This document shows, one piece after another, positions 44,300-55,712 of a stretch of DNA of 64,000 nucleotides (positions are counted from its first letter, which is position 1; each line of letters starts with the position of its first letter). Where the stretch lies: assembly GCA_900169235.1 (NCBI GenBank), contig FWCC01000361.1, positions 1 to 64,000 on the forward strand, given 5' to 3'. The stretch comes from Zarea fungicola (Eukaryota; Ascomycota; Sordariomycetes; Hypocreales; Cordycipitaceae). The translations under genes were made by a program, and so were the position numbers. The notes below the pieces were generated by a model, which did not search any database, was not told the DNA's origin, and saw nothing but the letters and a program-made list of their open reading frames with translations.

Positions 44300-44871
44300 T
44301 TGATATTCTTTTTGCAGTCTTCATTCAGTTGTTTTCCTCATATCTTTTTGCGCGTCTTGTAGGTTTGGTGTGTTGTTAGTCTCGCCTGTTTTTGCCCTTT
44401 TGTGGGGCAGCTTTACAGTTCTTGAGTTCTTGCTCGGTCGCTTATGTCAATAATTTAATTTCTTTTTAAATTTTCTTTTTAACATAATAATTTATTTCGG
44501 TGTACATTCTTTGTGTTGATACTGTAGCAACTGTTTGTACATGTCAATCTGTGTCTCGTCTTGTTATCCTTGTGAAAGAAAATCTGTCCGCCTGTAGACG
44601 CCCAATCTAAAGAAATTCCAGTTTCCAAAAACGCCTGGCTGGCTGGCTACCTAGCTTGCTGGCCAATATAAAAAAGATCAGAAGAGGGGAGGGTTAAAAT
44701 AAGCAAAAATAAAAAAAGGCAAAAAGAAGAAGGAAAGGCAACCAAACCCTTCTAATAATGAGCGAGATTCTGCTACCTCGTAGCCGGGTCTTGATGCGCT
44801 ATACCATGAGTAGGTAACAATAAGATCCTGCTGTGTCTCCCGCATCGGCTGCCTCTGTTATGCGGGATGAT
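44300..44871. other. Intergenic between tRNA cluster and ATG17
   Basis: T/A-rich sequence with a short (ggct)-type run near 44638. Should contain the ATG17 3' end. No gene recognised. Confidence 0.5.
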
Positions 44872-46417
44872 TCAGCGAGCCCTATCGTCGAGGAAGCGCA
44901 CAGCCGAGTCTTCCTCCTCGACTCGACTTACCTGCCATCTCTGCGGCATCGCCTGCATGCCTGGCCACAGGTCGGTAGGCAAAAATTCACCCACGTCCTG
45001 ACGGAAGGCTTCCCGAGCTGCCCTGTCCGCGGCCAGAAGCTTGTCCACATTGTCCTGTGCCATGCGCCAGATATTATGAACCCGGTCTTCAACTCCCTTC
45101 CTGCGTTCCACTTCCAGCATCAGAGTGTCGTAAGCACTGCCGTATCCGTCATAGAATCGATTCATCTCCTTCATCTCGGCCAGCTTGTCAAAGACGGTGT
45201 CCTTCTCGAGGTCCCATCGGGTCTTGAAGTCTTGCCCTGCGGCCAGGTAGTTGTGCAGGCGATCGCCAATGCTTCCCAGTATCGTAAATGCCTCGAGCAT
45301 GGCCATGTACGACTTTTCCGCCTCTGCACTACGCTGCTCGAGAATCTTGTAGTCCCGCTCCATGGAGGCAAGACGTTCCTGGATTTCTTGAACGACGTCA
45401 CTGACCTCACCAGCATCTTGTACCACGACCCGGAGCATCTCGGCCCGGTCATTGTCCGTCGTGGGCTCCTGGGCTGGCGTATTGGACTCCTGCTCGGCAA
45501 TGACACCGGAGATGGACACGCCGTCGCCGCCTTGGACTTGGTTTACCTCGGCGGCCCGCTGTCGGGCAAGATCGGCGCCGCCTTCTGTTGCGCGAATCGC
45601 CGTGACACACATGTCAAAGTGGTTCGTCAGCGAGGCCAGCAGCTGCGCCATGGCAGTCGAGTTCTCTACGAGACCCATCATAATAGCAGACGAAGGTGTA
45701 TTTGCGCCATGTTCGTTGGCATCGCCATCGCCTTCGGGTTCATGGGTTTGTGATTCGACAATGATTTTTTTGATATCGCGAATGTCGTTGTCGAATCGGA
45801 GCAGGTCGCCGTCAAAGGACTGCTGGATGGACTGGCGAGTTCATGTTAGCCGAGCCGACCGACCGACGAGAGGGATAGTAGCCACCTACCTGGAGCTCCT
45901 CAATACTCTTCTTCATGGCATCTCTCATTCTGTTGACGCTCTCCTCATCGACGAAGTCGAGAAGGTTCTTTGCCTCCTCGTCGTCGGGGCGAAGAAGCTT
46001 GTGGACTTTGGTGGCGCGAAGGAACTCTATCGTCCGGCTGAGCTCGTCATCAACTCCATCCATGGCCTTGACCAAGGCGTTGAAATCCCTCGCACCCCAA
46101 TCATATGTTGCCTGCAGCCTGCGGCGGACCTTGACCAGCAGGGCGGCCTGGTCCAGAGTGGCGTTGCGAAGGAAGCCGGCGTGGGCGTTGAGGAGCGCGG
46201 ATTCCTCCTGGGCACTCCGGGCGGTGTTGGTAATCTCATTTGCACGCAGCACATGGTTCATGGAAGAAAGAGACCGCTTTGCAGCTAAAAGATGGGTTAC
46301 GAGCGTCTCAACCGGAAGTACTGATGCTGTGGTGGCCGCTCGCCGTTCGCTCGACCGCTTGAGTGAGGCGGCAGAGGAGCCGGGGCTCCGTCGAGACGAC
46401 GCCGTGGGGGAAGCCAT
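44872..46417 (-). CDS. ATG17: Autophagy scaffold protein Atg17
   Basis: Two exons (intron 45889-45832) encode 495 residues, the usual length for Atg17 in Sordariomycetes. The protein is almost entirely helical and hydrophilic with long coiled coils ([38 protein letters not shown]). It contains the family blocks [32 protein letters not shown] and [26 protein letters not shown]. The N-terminus is Ser/Arg-rich and unordered. Atg17 forms an S-shaped dimer that recruits other Atg proteins to the pre-autophagosomal structure on starvation. The exon junction restores [17 protein letters not shown]. Confidence 0.92.
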
Positions 46418-47178
46418 AATGGCGGTTTGGTGATGAAGGCGGGGTCAGCAAGTGCAAGGAGAAGAAAAAAGACGTCAATAATAGGTACAGGGCGAAAACA
46501 AAGAGCACAAGCGGCTACATGATAGCAGCCACGGCGCCGTAGTAATGTTAGTGTGGTTTGTAGTGCTTGATGCAGGTTGTCACAGGGTTGATAAGAACTG
46601 AATGCAGCGATAAGGTCTGGTTGTCGCGTCATCGGTCAGGAACCGCTAATAAATAGGGCTAGTTAGCAGCTGCAGGCCCCGAGTTGGCGCTGGAGCCAAT
46701 TGAGGTTAGCACCCGCGGTTCCACTAGTCCCCCCAAGCTTTAGTGGCCTTGACTCCTGCAGGTACTTTGCCGAGTACGGCCTGTGCTGCGTGGTAACTGC
46801 TAGCTGCAATTGTCCATTGTCCTCTGGGCGTGGTCTAAAGTTTTGCAGGTTAAATAATTCAAAATTAGGAGCCAAGCTAGATTTTTTCTTCATCATCTTT
46901 GACACCTGTAATTCAATCGTTTATTGTAGAGCGACAGCTCTGTGCACATTGCGCTTGCTTTCCTGCCAGTGGGAGGTGGGAGGCAGCCAAAGCAGCTTCC
47001 TTCCGAGCCACACAGCTGATCACATCCATCATGTCAACAACAGAGGAGCCCAATCTTCTTCTGGACCTTCACCACCTTTAACTTTCTCTTTCTATCCGAT
47101 ATTGCTTATATATCAATGCCATAGTGGCACAAAATCATTCCTATTCATCTATCCATCGCCTAAGACCTAATCGCCAAC
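46418..47178. other. Divergent promoter region
   Basis: Between ATG17 (minus) and the unknown Cys-rich gene (plus). Pyrimidine-rich 5' leader at 47070-47160. No gene recognised. Confidence 0.5.
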
Positions 47179-48793
47179 ATGGACCCCTCTTCAGCGCCCG
47201 ACGCCGACATTGTAGAGGGCTCACCAGCGCCTCAGCTACCAGACAATGTCCAACCAACTTCAATTCTAACCGAAACCGAGCCTCGAGTTGTAGAAAATCA
47301 GACGCTTGAGGACCTTCCATCTCCTGAAGAGCTACAAACACCAGCCTCTGATGCCTACACCCTGGTAATCGAAACGCCTTCGGAACACCAGCCGAGATTT
47401 CCATCTCCTATTCCCGAAGAAACAAAGCTGTACGATGAAGACGGCAAAAGTATCGAAATTGTAGCGCCGGAACAGGACCATGCAGCCGTACAAAATCCCC
47501 CGTCACCTCCGAGGAGTATAGAAGAGTTTCCACATACAGTCAAATTGGTGGAACCAAGCTGGCGAAAGGCAACAGGACCGTGTCGTCGCTCCTCTACTAG
47601 TGGTCTGAGAGAATTAATATTCGTCAAGGGTGCTGATTAGGATAAGTACGTTGGTATTTGGGTAGAAAGAGAGCGTGGCAACATCATGAGGGGTAAACCC
47701 TCCGCGCTTTCTTCTCTCGACAAACCACCGGCCAATATACACCGACCGCACTTACACGAGCTCGCCAAACTACGTCCAGCCAGCTTCTATCTAATTGACG
47801 ATGACGAAGATGATACGCTGGATCGTCCTCGTGCATTGTCTGACCCCGGACAAGGCTCTGCGGAAAAGATTGACTAGGAATCTAGCTCCCTCCAAAAACC
47901 ACTGTCACTGCCTGGTGTAGATTATCAAGATTCGGATAAGATCCCAGCACAACCGCCAGCAAGCCCTCGCCCAGCGCATAAAAAATTGAAGGGTCTCATC
48001 GGAAAAGGCATCAAGAGAGTCCTTCGCCAGCCTGAAAACCTGGCCGATGCAACCGAGCTCTTGAAACAACTCGTTAACGACGAGATGGCATACTATTTGC
48101 CCCCACTAGTAAGTGATCTGCAAGGTACAAATCCATCAGACGAATCATCTGCCGCTAATACTTTACAAGCAACCGAGCCAAGCAGCCTCATTGGAGGATC
48201 AAAGAGGGTTCTACCGCCAGGATGCCTTCATCTCTCGCCGGGTGCATCAGCTTCGAGGCAGTCCTCCCGGGTCCAGTGGCTCAGATGGGCCGGTTCTACC
48301 GCCCGGACTACAAATCACTACCGCGGCTGAGGAGGCGTATTTGGAGACGCTGCGACAACGAGACCGAGAAATATATACTCCTTTCCGTCACGCTAGGATT
48401 CCTGAGCTGCGAGAGCTGGGTCCTCCTGCCAGGATGTACAATGCCGGTGTCTCGGCTCTGGAAGACGAAAATATGAGGAAAGTCGATCGTCCAGTTGTAG
48501 AGAGGCCCCCAAAGAGATCTTTTTTCGGCACCGTTCTCAACTGGGCACATTCGATTGTCCGAGGAAATGTAGAAAGCCATGGCGTGAGACTTTGCTCTCA
48601 CTGCTCGCGATACTTGGACAGAATGAACCCCCCCGAGTCAGACAGGGCCGACGTACAGCGCTTGCATCAGGTATTGGGCATATGGCCGCCGCTGAGACGA
48701 GTGCAGAACGTTGGTACCGCGATGCGGAAATGCGCCGTGTGCCAACGATCTGAATTTGCCATACTTTATGCTCATTACGATTTGGACGAGTAA
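47179..48793 (+). CDS. Unknown protein with C-terminal Cys-x2-Cys pairs; frame interrupted by two TAG codons
   Basis: One frame runs from ATG 47179 to a strong donor at 48109 (GTAAGT) and continues after 48169 to 48793. It is broken only by TAG at 47638-47640 and 47875-47877. Two possible frame-preserving introns, 47603-47665 (63 nt) and 47838-47885 (48 nt), both starting GTCTGA, would remove them and give 480 residues; counted without splicing the frame is 517 codons. The N-terminal half is acidic and Pro-rich, probably disordered. The middle has a basic helical stretch (KKLKGLIGKGIKRVLRQ). The C-terminus has CSHC and CAVC pairs about 50 residues apart that could bind zinc, within SHGVRLCSHCSRYLDRM and KCAVCQRSEF. 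No family is recognised. It may be a functional spliced gene, an edited gene or a young pseudogene. Confidence 0.65.
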
Positions 48794-48913
48794 CCTGGTG
48801 ACGAAGCTGAGTTGCGTTGGACATTGGGGCAGATATCAACTTGGCGTTGATTTAATATTTTGAAAATGAGCGCTTAGGTTTTGATTTTAATTAGCGAAAA
48901 TTAATAGTAATGT

Positions 48914-50245
48914 TTAATCCATCAAATGCCGTGGGGCTGCTTCGCCGTGAGAAACTGGGGTTTCCAGACCGTCGTCGTCTCTTTGTCCTGCATCAGCAGC
49001 TGAAGCAAGGGCCGCACGGCGGCGCTCCATGCGGCGCCTCCATGGTCTGTAAAGAATAATAGACCCGAGACCGACGACGACGAAAACGCCAACAATGCTG
49101 CCGCCGACAATGTCAAAGTTATCTCCAATGACGGAGACGCCATCCCAGAAGCTCCCCTGAGGGTCTGCCACGTTCTGCACGAGTGACAGAATCTGGATAA
49201 TGCCGATAAAGGCTGCTACGAAGACAGTGATGCCGGTGAGAACGATGGAGTAGTATAGAATGGCTACGACGTCGCGAGAAAAGGCCTTTGACGTATATAG
49301 GGCCATCATGAGCGCGCCGTCTGTTGTATCGAGTAGGCACATGCCAGCTTTTGCTTCGAGTCAGCTTTGCATTTCGGTAGCTGGGCGTAAAACAGAGCAG
49401 AGGAAAATGTACCTCCCCAACCCCCCCAAGAAAATCGGATACATGGACGACTTACAGGTGAATAAGATTGGAAAAATGAGAATGAGCCAAATGCTGGTGC
49501 CTTGCACCGCTTGGATGCTTGCAATACCCAGAATGGCAATCTCGGAGCTGGTGTCGAAGCCCAAACCAAAGACGACGCCGACGGGGTACATTTTCCACGG
49601 GCGATCAATGGCCTTGAACAGGAAACCCAGTATCCTCATCATGAAGCCGCCGCCCGCCGTGCCGTCGAGGTTGGTGTGCTCCGTCGAGGTGGCCTCGGCG
49701 TCGTACTCAGTCGGCGTGTGACCGTCGCCGCCGTTGGCCTCATCGCGGCGGCGCTCGGCGAGGACCTCGCGGAGGCGGGTGACGAGCTTGTAGAGGACCC
49801 AGCCGTTGCCGACGCAGAGGATGATGAGGACGGCGGCGCTGACCGAGGTGCCGATGATGTTGCCGACGCGGGCGAAGCTGTCGAAGCGGCTGCGCAGGGC
49901 GCCGCTGGTGGCGGCGACGACGACGCAGGTGATGATGACGATGGTGCTGTGGCCGAGGGAGAAGAAGGTGCCGACGGTGGCGGGACGCTGGCCGGAGGCG
50001 ATGAGGCGGCGCGTCATGAGGTCGATGACGGAGATGTGGTCGGCGTCGAGGGCATGGCGGAGGCCGAGGGAGTAGGACAGGGCGGCGGAGGAGATGAGCT
50101 TGGGGTGGAAGTGGAGGACGATGGCGCAGGCGGCCCAGACGAGGGCGTTGACGACGACGAGGAGGGCTATGACGAAGATGCTGTTGCTGGGGATGCCGTG
50201 GAGGAACTTGGGCTTCGGGGGAAGCTTGATGTTGATCTTGCCCAT
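48914..50245 (-). CDS. NiCoT family nickel/cobalt transporter
   Basis: ATG 50245 and one intron (49455-49348) give 407 residues with about eight membrane helices. The family signature HX4DH occurs in helix 2 as GLRHALDADHISVIDLMTR (His64, Asp69, His70). The other conserved motifs are FFSLGHSTIV, LGFDTSSEIAIL and, across the splice site, GMCLLDTTDGALM. A Glu/Asp/Thr-rich loop separates the two halves. These permeases import Ni2+ or Co2+ at high affinity, usually for urease in fungi. The short basic N-terminus (KINIKLPPKPKFL) is cytoplasmic. The GC-rich exon produces long shadow frames on the other strand. Confidence 0.94.
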
Positions 50246-51992
50246 GGTCTCACTCCCTCTTCTTTATTGAGAAGATTTCTTTTGTAAAGTATGATTCCCC
50301 GAGATTCAAGAAAAGAAAACCACTGCGTTGTCACAAGGTTCGATTTTGAGTTTTTGGCCAACTTACACGAGAGCGGACCGGCCCGACGCTTTGGAAATGT
50401 TGGCACGCGGGCAGCACTCTATATAGACACTCGGAATGACCCGCTACTTTTTAACTGAGTCAATACGGCGATTTTTTTTATCAGAAAATATCCACCATGA
50501 AGATAGCGTCGCACGAAATTTGTCAAAAGCGAGAACTAATCCCAGAATCGCAGCTTTGGCGTCGGTAAGAGGGTACCCAACCGGTGAGCTTCCTCCGGTT
50601 GCGGATTCTGATGGATGGGGGCGGCCGCTAACAAGAGCTTCTCCGTGGACGGGTACCTTTCCTAGTTCTTATAATAATGCTCCGAGTCGTTTTTCGCTTA
50701 AAAACGGCTTGCAAATGTGAGTTGATTTATCAGATCATCGTTGGCCGACACTTTTCAGCTTGAAATACGTCCCACGACCCCGCGCTGGCGGCTGCAGTCG
50801 CGGCGGGGGAGACGTTGATAGACAGTCCAGGCCTTAGATAAGGGTCACATCGCAGCCAGACAAAAGAAAAAACAAGAGATCCTCCAGCGCTAGCTTGTGA
50901 ATGGAAGGAGATCCAGCCTGTTAGTTTATCAGCTAGCGAGTCGCGACAATGCTCTTATCTATGGATAACAGTAGTATGTATGAATGGGGCCAGCCACAAA
51001 TGAATTTAGCCGGCGAGCACCGACAAACATGTAACGGCAGATTGAGGGGCGAACAGATGGCGGCTTCTTGACTGCAATTTATTCTTCGCGGAAGAAACCA
51101 GGCTACAATAAAAAGGCTTTGTTTCTCGGGGTCATGGAGAGTGGCATCAATGGCCCGTTAGCCAACATTGCACACTAATGCTTGAGGTAGATCTCTGCGT
51201 AGCATTGACGATAAGCACATGGTGATCCATTTAGCTATTGATAAGAGGGCATTGTTCATGCTTGAAAGTCTTCAATTCGGCGAAATCGAAGCACGCAGCC
51301 TTCGGGTGCATCTCCGACTTGCGGCCGCCCAGTGGGGCTTTGTAAGTATAAACCGGCCGCGCAAGCAATACAGTTTGGACAGCGAAAGCCAGAGCCACAA
51401 CTGTCTTTAATTATGTAATAAAATATTACGCGACAAGATGTCCCTGTAGGATTGAATTATTTGTTTGTAATGGAAGCTCTTTGTGATGGCTTCAAGTTGG
51501 GTCCACTAACCACCATGCACGAGGATGCAGCTCGATCCAACTACGGTAAAGTTACGGTGCCATGTGATGGGAAAAGTTTCAACAATGCTGACGCCGGAAA
51601 CCAATGGGAGACTTCTAATTACCACAATTACATCAAATTGGTCAATCTGAGTGAGGTATTAAATTCGCCAAGGGCCCACGCTTGACGCAACACATGATCT
51701 CGTTTCATCTCGATATGCACAATGAACTTGGCCACTAGAAACGAGGCTGCGTATGAGAATGTGCGCGCGTGACAGATTTCCACGTGAGGTTCTGAAATTG
51801 GTAATATGTGAGATTAAGGAGGGGTATCATTATCTCGCGAATAAAAGTATAAATAGAAAGCAAATTGTATCGAAAGGGCTCAATGGAAGCACATGGCTGA
51901 TATAATTGGCTTCCATTGCGCAATTGAAACAAAACGAATCAAAAGTACTCAAATAAACTTAAAAAAAAACTCCCACGCAAGTACCTCGCACA
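50246..51992. other. Intergenic
   Basis: About 1.75 kb. A TATATAG near 50420 may be the core promoter of the transporter. Frames at 50436, 51219 and 51452 are short and without features. Confidence 0.5.
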
Positions 51993-54391
51993 ATGTCTAC
52001 TCTTCCTCAACCCCTGCTTCGCATTCCAGCAAAAGGAGAGCTTCTTGCCATCCAAGAGCGGCTTATTGCCAGACGACAGAAGTGCATCGACGACATCATT
52101 TCATCTGTGCCCTTGAACGAGGCCACTTTTGACAATGCATACGCTCCTCTGCTCCGATACGATAACCAAGCATGTGATGAAACAAATATGAATGAGATAC
52201 TGAAATTTGCGTCACCGGACGCTGACGTGCAAAAAGAGGCTGAAGAGGGCCAGCGGCTCTGGCAAGAGCACTGGACGTGGCAGCAGAAACAAGACGAGTA
52301 CATCCGTCGAGTGCTGGCCGCCGGCGAACGAACGGACGACCTCGATCCGGAGAGCAAGAGGCGGCTCCAGCGGGCGGTTGAGACATACGAGCGCCTGGGA
52401 TTCGGCAAACTGGATGATGAGACCCGAAAGGCGTACCTCGATACCAAGGACCAGATTTCGGACCTGTGCACAGAGTTTAACCGAAACATCCGTCTCTACG
52501 ACGGCGGGCACCTGCTGTACACCGACGCGGAGCTGAGCGGCCTGGATCCAAGTGAGATTGAGCAGTACGAAAAGGACGCGGATGGAAAACGCCGCATCCC
52601 CCTAGTACGCGCCGAGTATGCCAAAATCATGCGCTCAGTGACCGACTACAAGGTGCGCAGGGCTGTGGACGCAGCTTGGTCGGCCAGATTGCCCGAGAAC
52701 GTGGCCATCTTTCGCAGAGCAATCCTGCTCCGCCATGAGAACGCGCAGAGGATGGGGTTTAAAAGTGATGCCGACGCTTGTCTGCATGGCCGCATGGCGA
52801 AATCGACCGAATGGGTGGAGGAGCTTCTGGCCGATCTCACTCGTCATTTGCTCGAGCCTGGCCGGAAGCTATTTGAGGAAATCGAAGCGTACAAGCAGCG
52901 GCTTTGGGACGAAAAGAGGGATGCGGTAGACCTTCAAGGTCCTGTTTCCGTGCAGTCGTGGGAGACAGCGTATCTGGATAAGCTGCAGTCACAGGAGAAC
53001 AATATTGATCAAAAGGCCATCAGCGCGTATCTGCCATTTAAAGAGACGAGCGTGGCGATTTTGCGGAATCTGGCCACATATTTGCAGCTGAGACTGGAGC
53101 CGGTTGCCAAGAAAGATTTGGAGGGGTGTATCTGGTCAGAGGATGTTGATGTTTGGGCTGTGTGGGACGATGGCGAGGAGGAAAAGGGACAGTTCATCGG
53201 CTATCTTTATGGGGATTTGCTGGATCGACCAAACAAGTACAAGCACAACCAAACTGTCGAGGTGCAACCTGTAAGTACACACCCCGTAGATTTATGCCCA
53301 CATGTGAGAACCAGTTTCTTAATGCAGATACGCACAAACAACAGAGCTATCTAAGGCAGGACGGCTCCCGTCCTTACCCTGCTGTCATTCTCATGTGCAG
53401 TTTTGTACCTGACGTTGTTGACGGGTGCAAAGTACTCCGGTATGCAAACATTGTCACAATGTATCACGGTAAGCATCATTGTGTATGATTTCACATAGAG
53501 TGGCAGACATTAATAATTCCATCATTGGACAGAGATGGGACACGCCTTTCAAGTTTTGTTCGCTCGAACCAAATGGTCAGATAGCCATGGCTATCGTGTC
53601 GCTCTGGAACTGGGTGAAGGCATTGGCACGTTTATGGAGAACTACGCCTGCTTGAAAGAGGAGCTTCAATCAATCAGCTGCCACTATGTTTACACGGGTG
53701 AGTCGTATAAGAAAGCTTGGATGGAACGCAACCCCGACCAGCCGTTGCCGCCGCGGGAACTTCCCGAGGAGCTCATCCGTGAGCTCATCAACCGCCGTCC
53801 GAGACGGAGAATCCAAGCATATCTATTTCAGCTGTAAGTCAATCCCGAAGCAATTAGCCAAGGCTGTAAAGCCTCCGTTACTTTCTCCCTTTCGACTAAT
53901 GCAGCGACCCAACTTTACTAACACCGTCCCCAGCTCCGACGCTATTTTTGACATGACTGTGCATAACCCAAAAACATACCAAGACTTGGAAAAGATGGAC
54001 GAAACAAAAGTATATTGTGATTTGAATAAAAAGTTTTGCTTCGTTGAGAAATTGGATCCTTCTTACCCACAGGCTGCCTTTTCTCATCTCATGTCGGGCT
54101 ATAACTCTGGCTACTATGCTTACGTCTGGTATTAACTCCTGTATCCCCTGCCCTGCAAAAGTGAAAAATGAATACTAATATTTTTGACTTGATTCTAGCT
54201 CAAATGTTTTTGGTGAAGAAATATTTCAGACGAATTTTGCAGCCGATCCAACGAGTACTGCGGCATGGAAGCGGTTTCGGCGGGAGTTGTTGCAATTTGG
54301 AGGCAGCAAGGATCCGACTGAATTACTGGAGGAGTATCTGGGCAGAGCTCCTACCTCTGCGGCTTTGCTAAAGAGTCTCGGCGTGAAGTAG
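51993..54391 (+). CDS. M3 family metallopeptidase, paralogue of the gene at 32.5 kb
   Basis: Five exons (introns 53271-53344, 53469-53532, 53834-53933, 54129-54198) give 696 residues. The zinc site HEMGH (467-471) is created across the second intron, whose splice cuts inside the Glu codon. ELGEGIGTFMENY supplies the third zinc ligand region. Late motifs are DAIFDMTVHNPKT and GYNSGYYAYV, followed by SNVFGEEIFQTNF. The last donor, GTATTA, makes the codon after V a Cys where the family and the paralogue have Trp (YLWS). Using a different donor would keep Trp but break the GT rule. The divergence between the paralogues is large, so the duplication is old. Confidence 0.92.
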
Positions 54392-54474
54392 TGAGCAAAT
54401 AAGGGGAAAAATAAAATTGATAACCTGGGTTGCATTTTCATAATTATGGTCTACGCTCGAGACTTGTGAAACAA

Positions 54475-54957
54475 CTATAACCACCCGAGACAGTCTTGTT
54501 CATCTTCTGCCGCTACCTCGAAATCGAACCTTGTAACATCCTCCTTGAACGGCCAAAGGTATGTGCTTGTCACTCTAGATCAAATGGGGATGATGAGCGC
54601 TTTATTCATAGGCATTTGGGGCTTTGTGTAGACGGAACGAGAGACTTACCGATGGTGCTCAGCGCTCGCTTGGTACTCGTCCAACGCGGCACGGTCCTTG
54701 TGATAACTAACCAGGGCGTAGTGGTAGCCCTTGCTTCGCTCAATCGGATCCGTGACCGATGGCCCACCGACGACCAAGCGCTGATTCAAAACGCAGGGCA
54801 GTGTTTTCAGCTGTTTCAATTCGCGAACGAATGTGGCCTTGTGGTCTTCCGTGACCTCGGGCTTGAATTTGAACAGCACTGCAAAGTGTGTGATTGTGTT
54901 AGCAGCTCAAATGTGTTCGCAGGGGCAAACTGACATACCAATATGCACAATAGTCAT
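54475..54957 (-). CDS. Dabb (stress-responsive A/B barrel) domain protein
   Basis: Three exons (introns 54938-54879 and 54649-54575) give 115 residues. The sequence opens with MTIVHIVLFKFKPEV, the first strand and helix of a dimeric alpha+beta barrel, and has VVGGPS, GYHYALVSYHKD and YLWPFKEDVTRFDFEV. These are the standard Dabb blocks, including the conserved His5 and Tyr. Dabb proteins are small cytosolic enzymes or isomerases acting on aldehydes, sugars or polyketides. The gene lies head-to-head with the NCS1 permease, and its promoter holds two CGG-N7-CCG motifs 117-154 bp upstream, so it is probably the first gene of the catabolic cluster. Confidence 0.9.
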
Positions 54958-55073
54958 GGTAGGCAACGATGAACTTCTGTTAACTTGACTAGAGAAATAT
55001 TCTTCCAACAATTTTGAGGCTTCCTTGTCGTGTATGGTGCCCAGGGTTTATGTAGAGGAGCCTGAGCTGGCGT

Positions 55074-55111
55074 CGGACTTGTCCCGTACGCCACCATACG
55101 GAAAGCATCCG
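55074..55111. promoter_or_regulatory. Two CGG-N7-CCG motifs, Dabb/NCS1 divergent promoter
   Basis: CGGacttgtcCCG at 55074-55086 and CGGaaagcatCCG at 55099-55111. Inverted CGG half-sites with fixed spacing are typical binding sites of dimeric Zn2Cys6 factors. The same spacing recurs in the other two shared promoters of the cluster. Confidence 0.6.
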
Positions 55112-55712
55112 CGACGGACACCCATTTTGCATGCTAAAGTGAAATTTCCGACCTAACTGAATAGAGATTTCCATAGATGACCCCCGCAGCTGAAACTGGA
55201 TCTCGGACAGGAATGGCCCACCCACTGGTGGCAATTGCATACGGGAAGATCTTATGATCCAATGGCGTCGGACCCCTGCAATGCCTTCCTCGTTCCGAGC
55301 TGCACGATGCGAGATGCCGGAATAAGATGCAAGAAACCTTTGCAGAGACCTCTCTCTAGGATCAGCGTTTACGAGCCGCTGATCAAGTAAATAGGTGCAA
55401 AAAAAGTGACTGTGAGCCCAAACTTGGGCCGGTTGGGTAGCTGCAGCAGATGATTCGGTCTTTGGGACCCTGGAATTTTTCAACCTCCACTATCATGCCT
55501 CTCACTGCGACTCTGTAAAGTAGGCTAGGATGTGAGCGGCAGCAGATAATGTAAGTCAACCCCACAGCTCCTACTGTTTTTGCCACCAGATAAAGGGAAA
55601 TAACTATATGTACTTCCTCTCTTCCATCTCTTCCCCTTGCCACGCAATTCAGGCTGTCTGCTGTGAAGAGTTTATACGCACAAGGCGACGTTTTGGCCAG
55701 GATTAGTAAACC

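Noticed and set aside
44833..45753. 306-codon open frame on the plus strand
   Set aside because: It lies antisense to ATG17, whose minus-strand product has clear family blocks and a proper intron; the plus frame is a shadow.
46700..47170. 156-codon frame upstream of the unknown gene
   Set aside because: Cys/Ser/Phe-rich without motifs; it overlaps the pyrimidine-rich leader of the gene at 47179.
49502..50287. 261-codon plus-strand frame rich in Asp/Glu/Gly/Val
   Set aside because: Shadow of the GC-rich NiCoT transporter exon on the minus strand.
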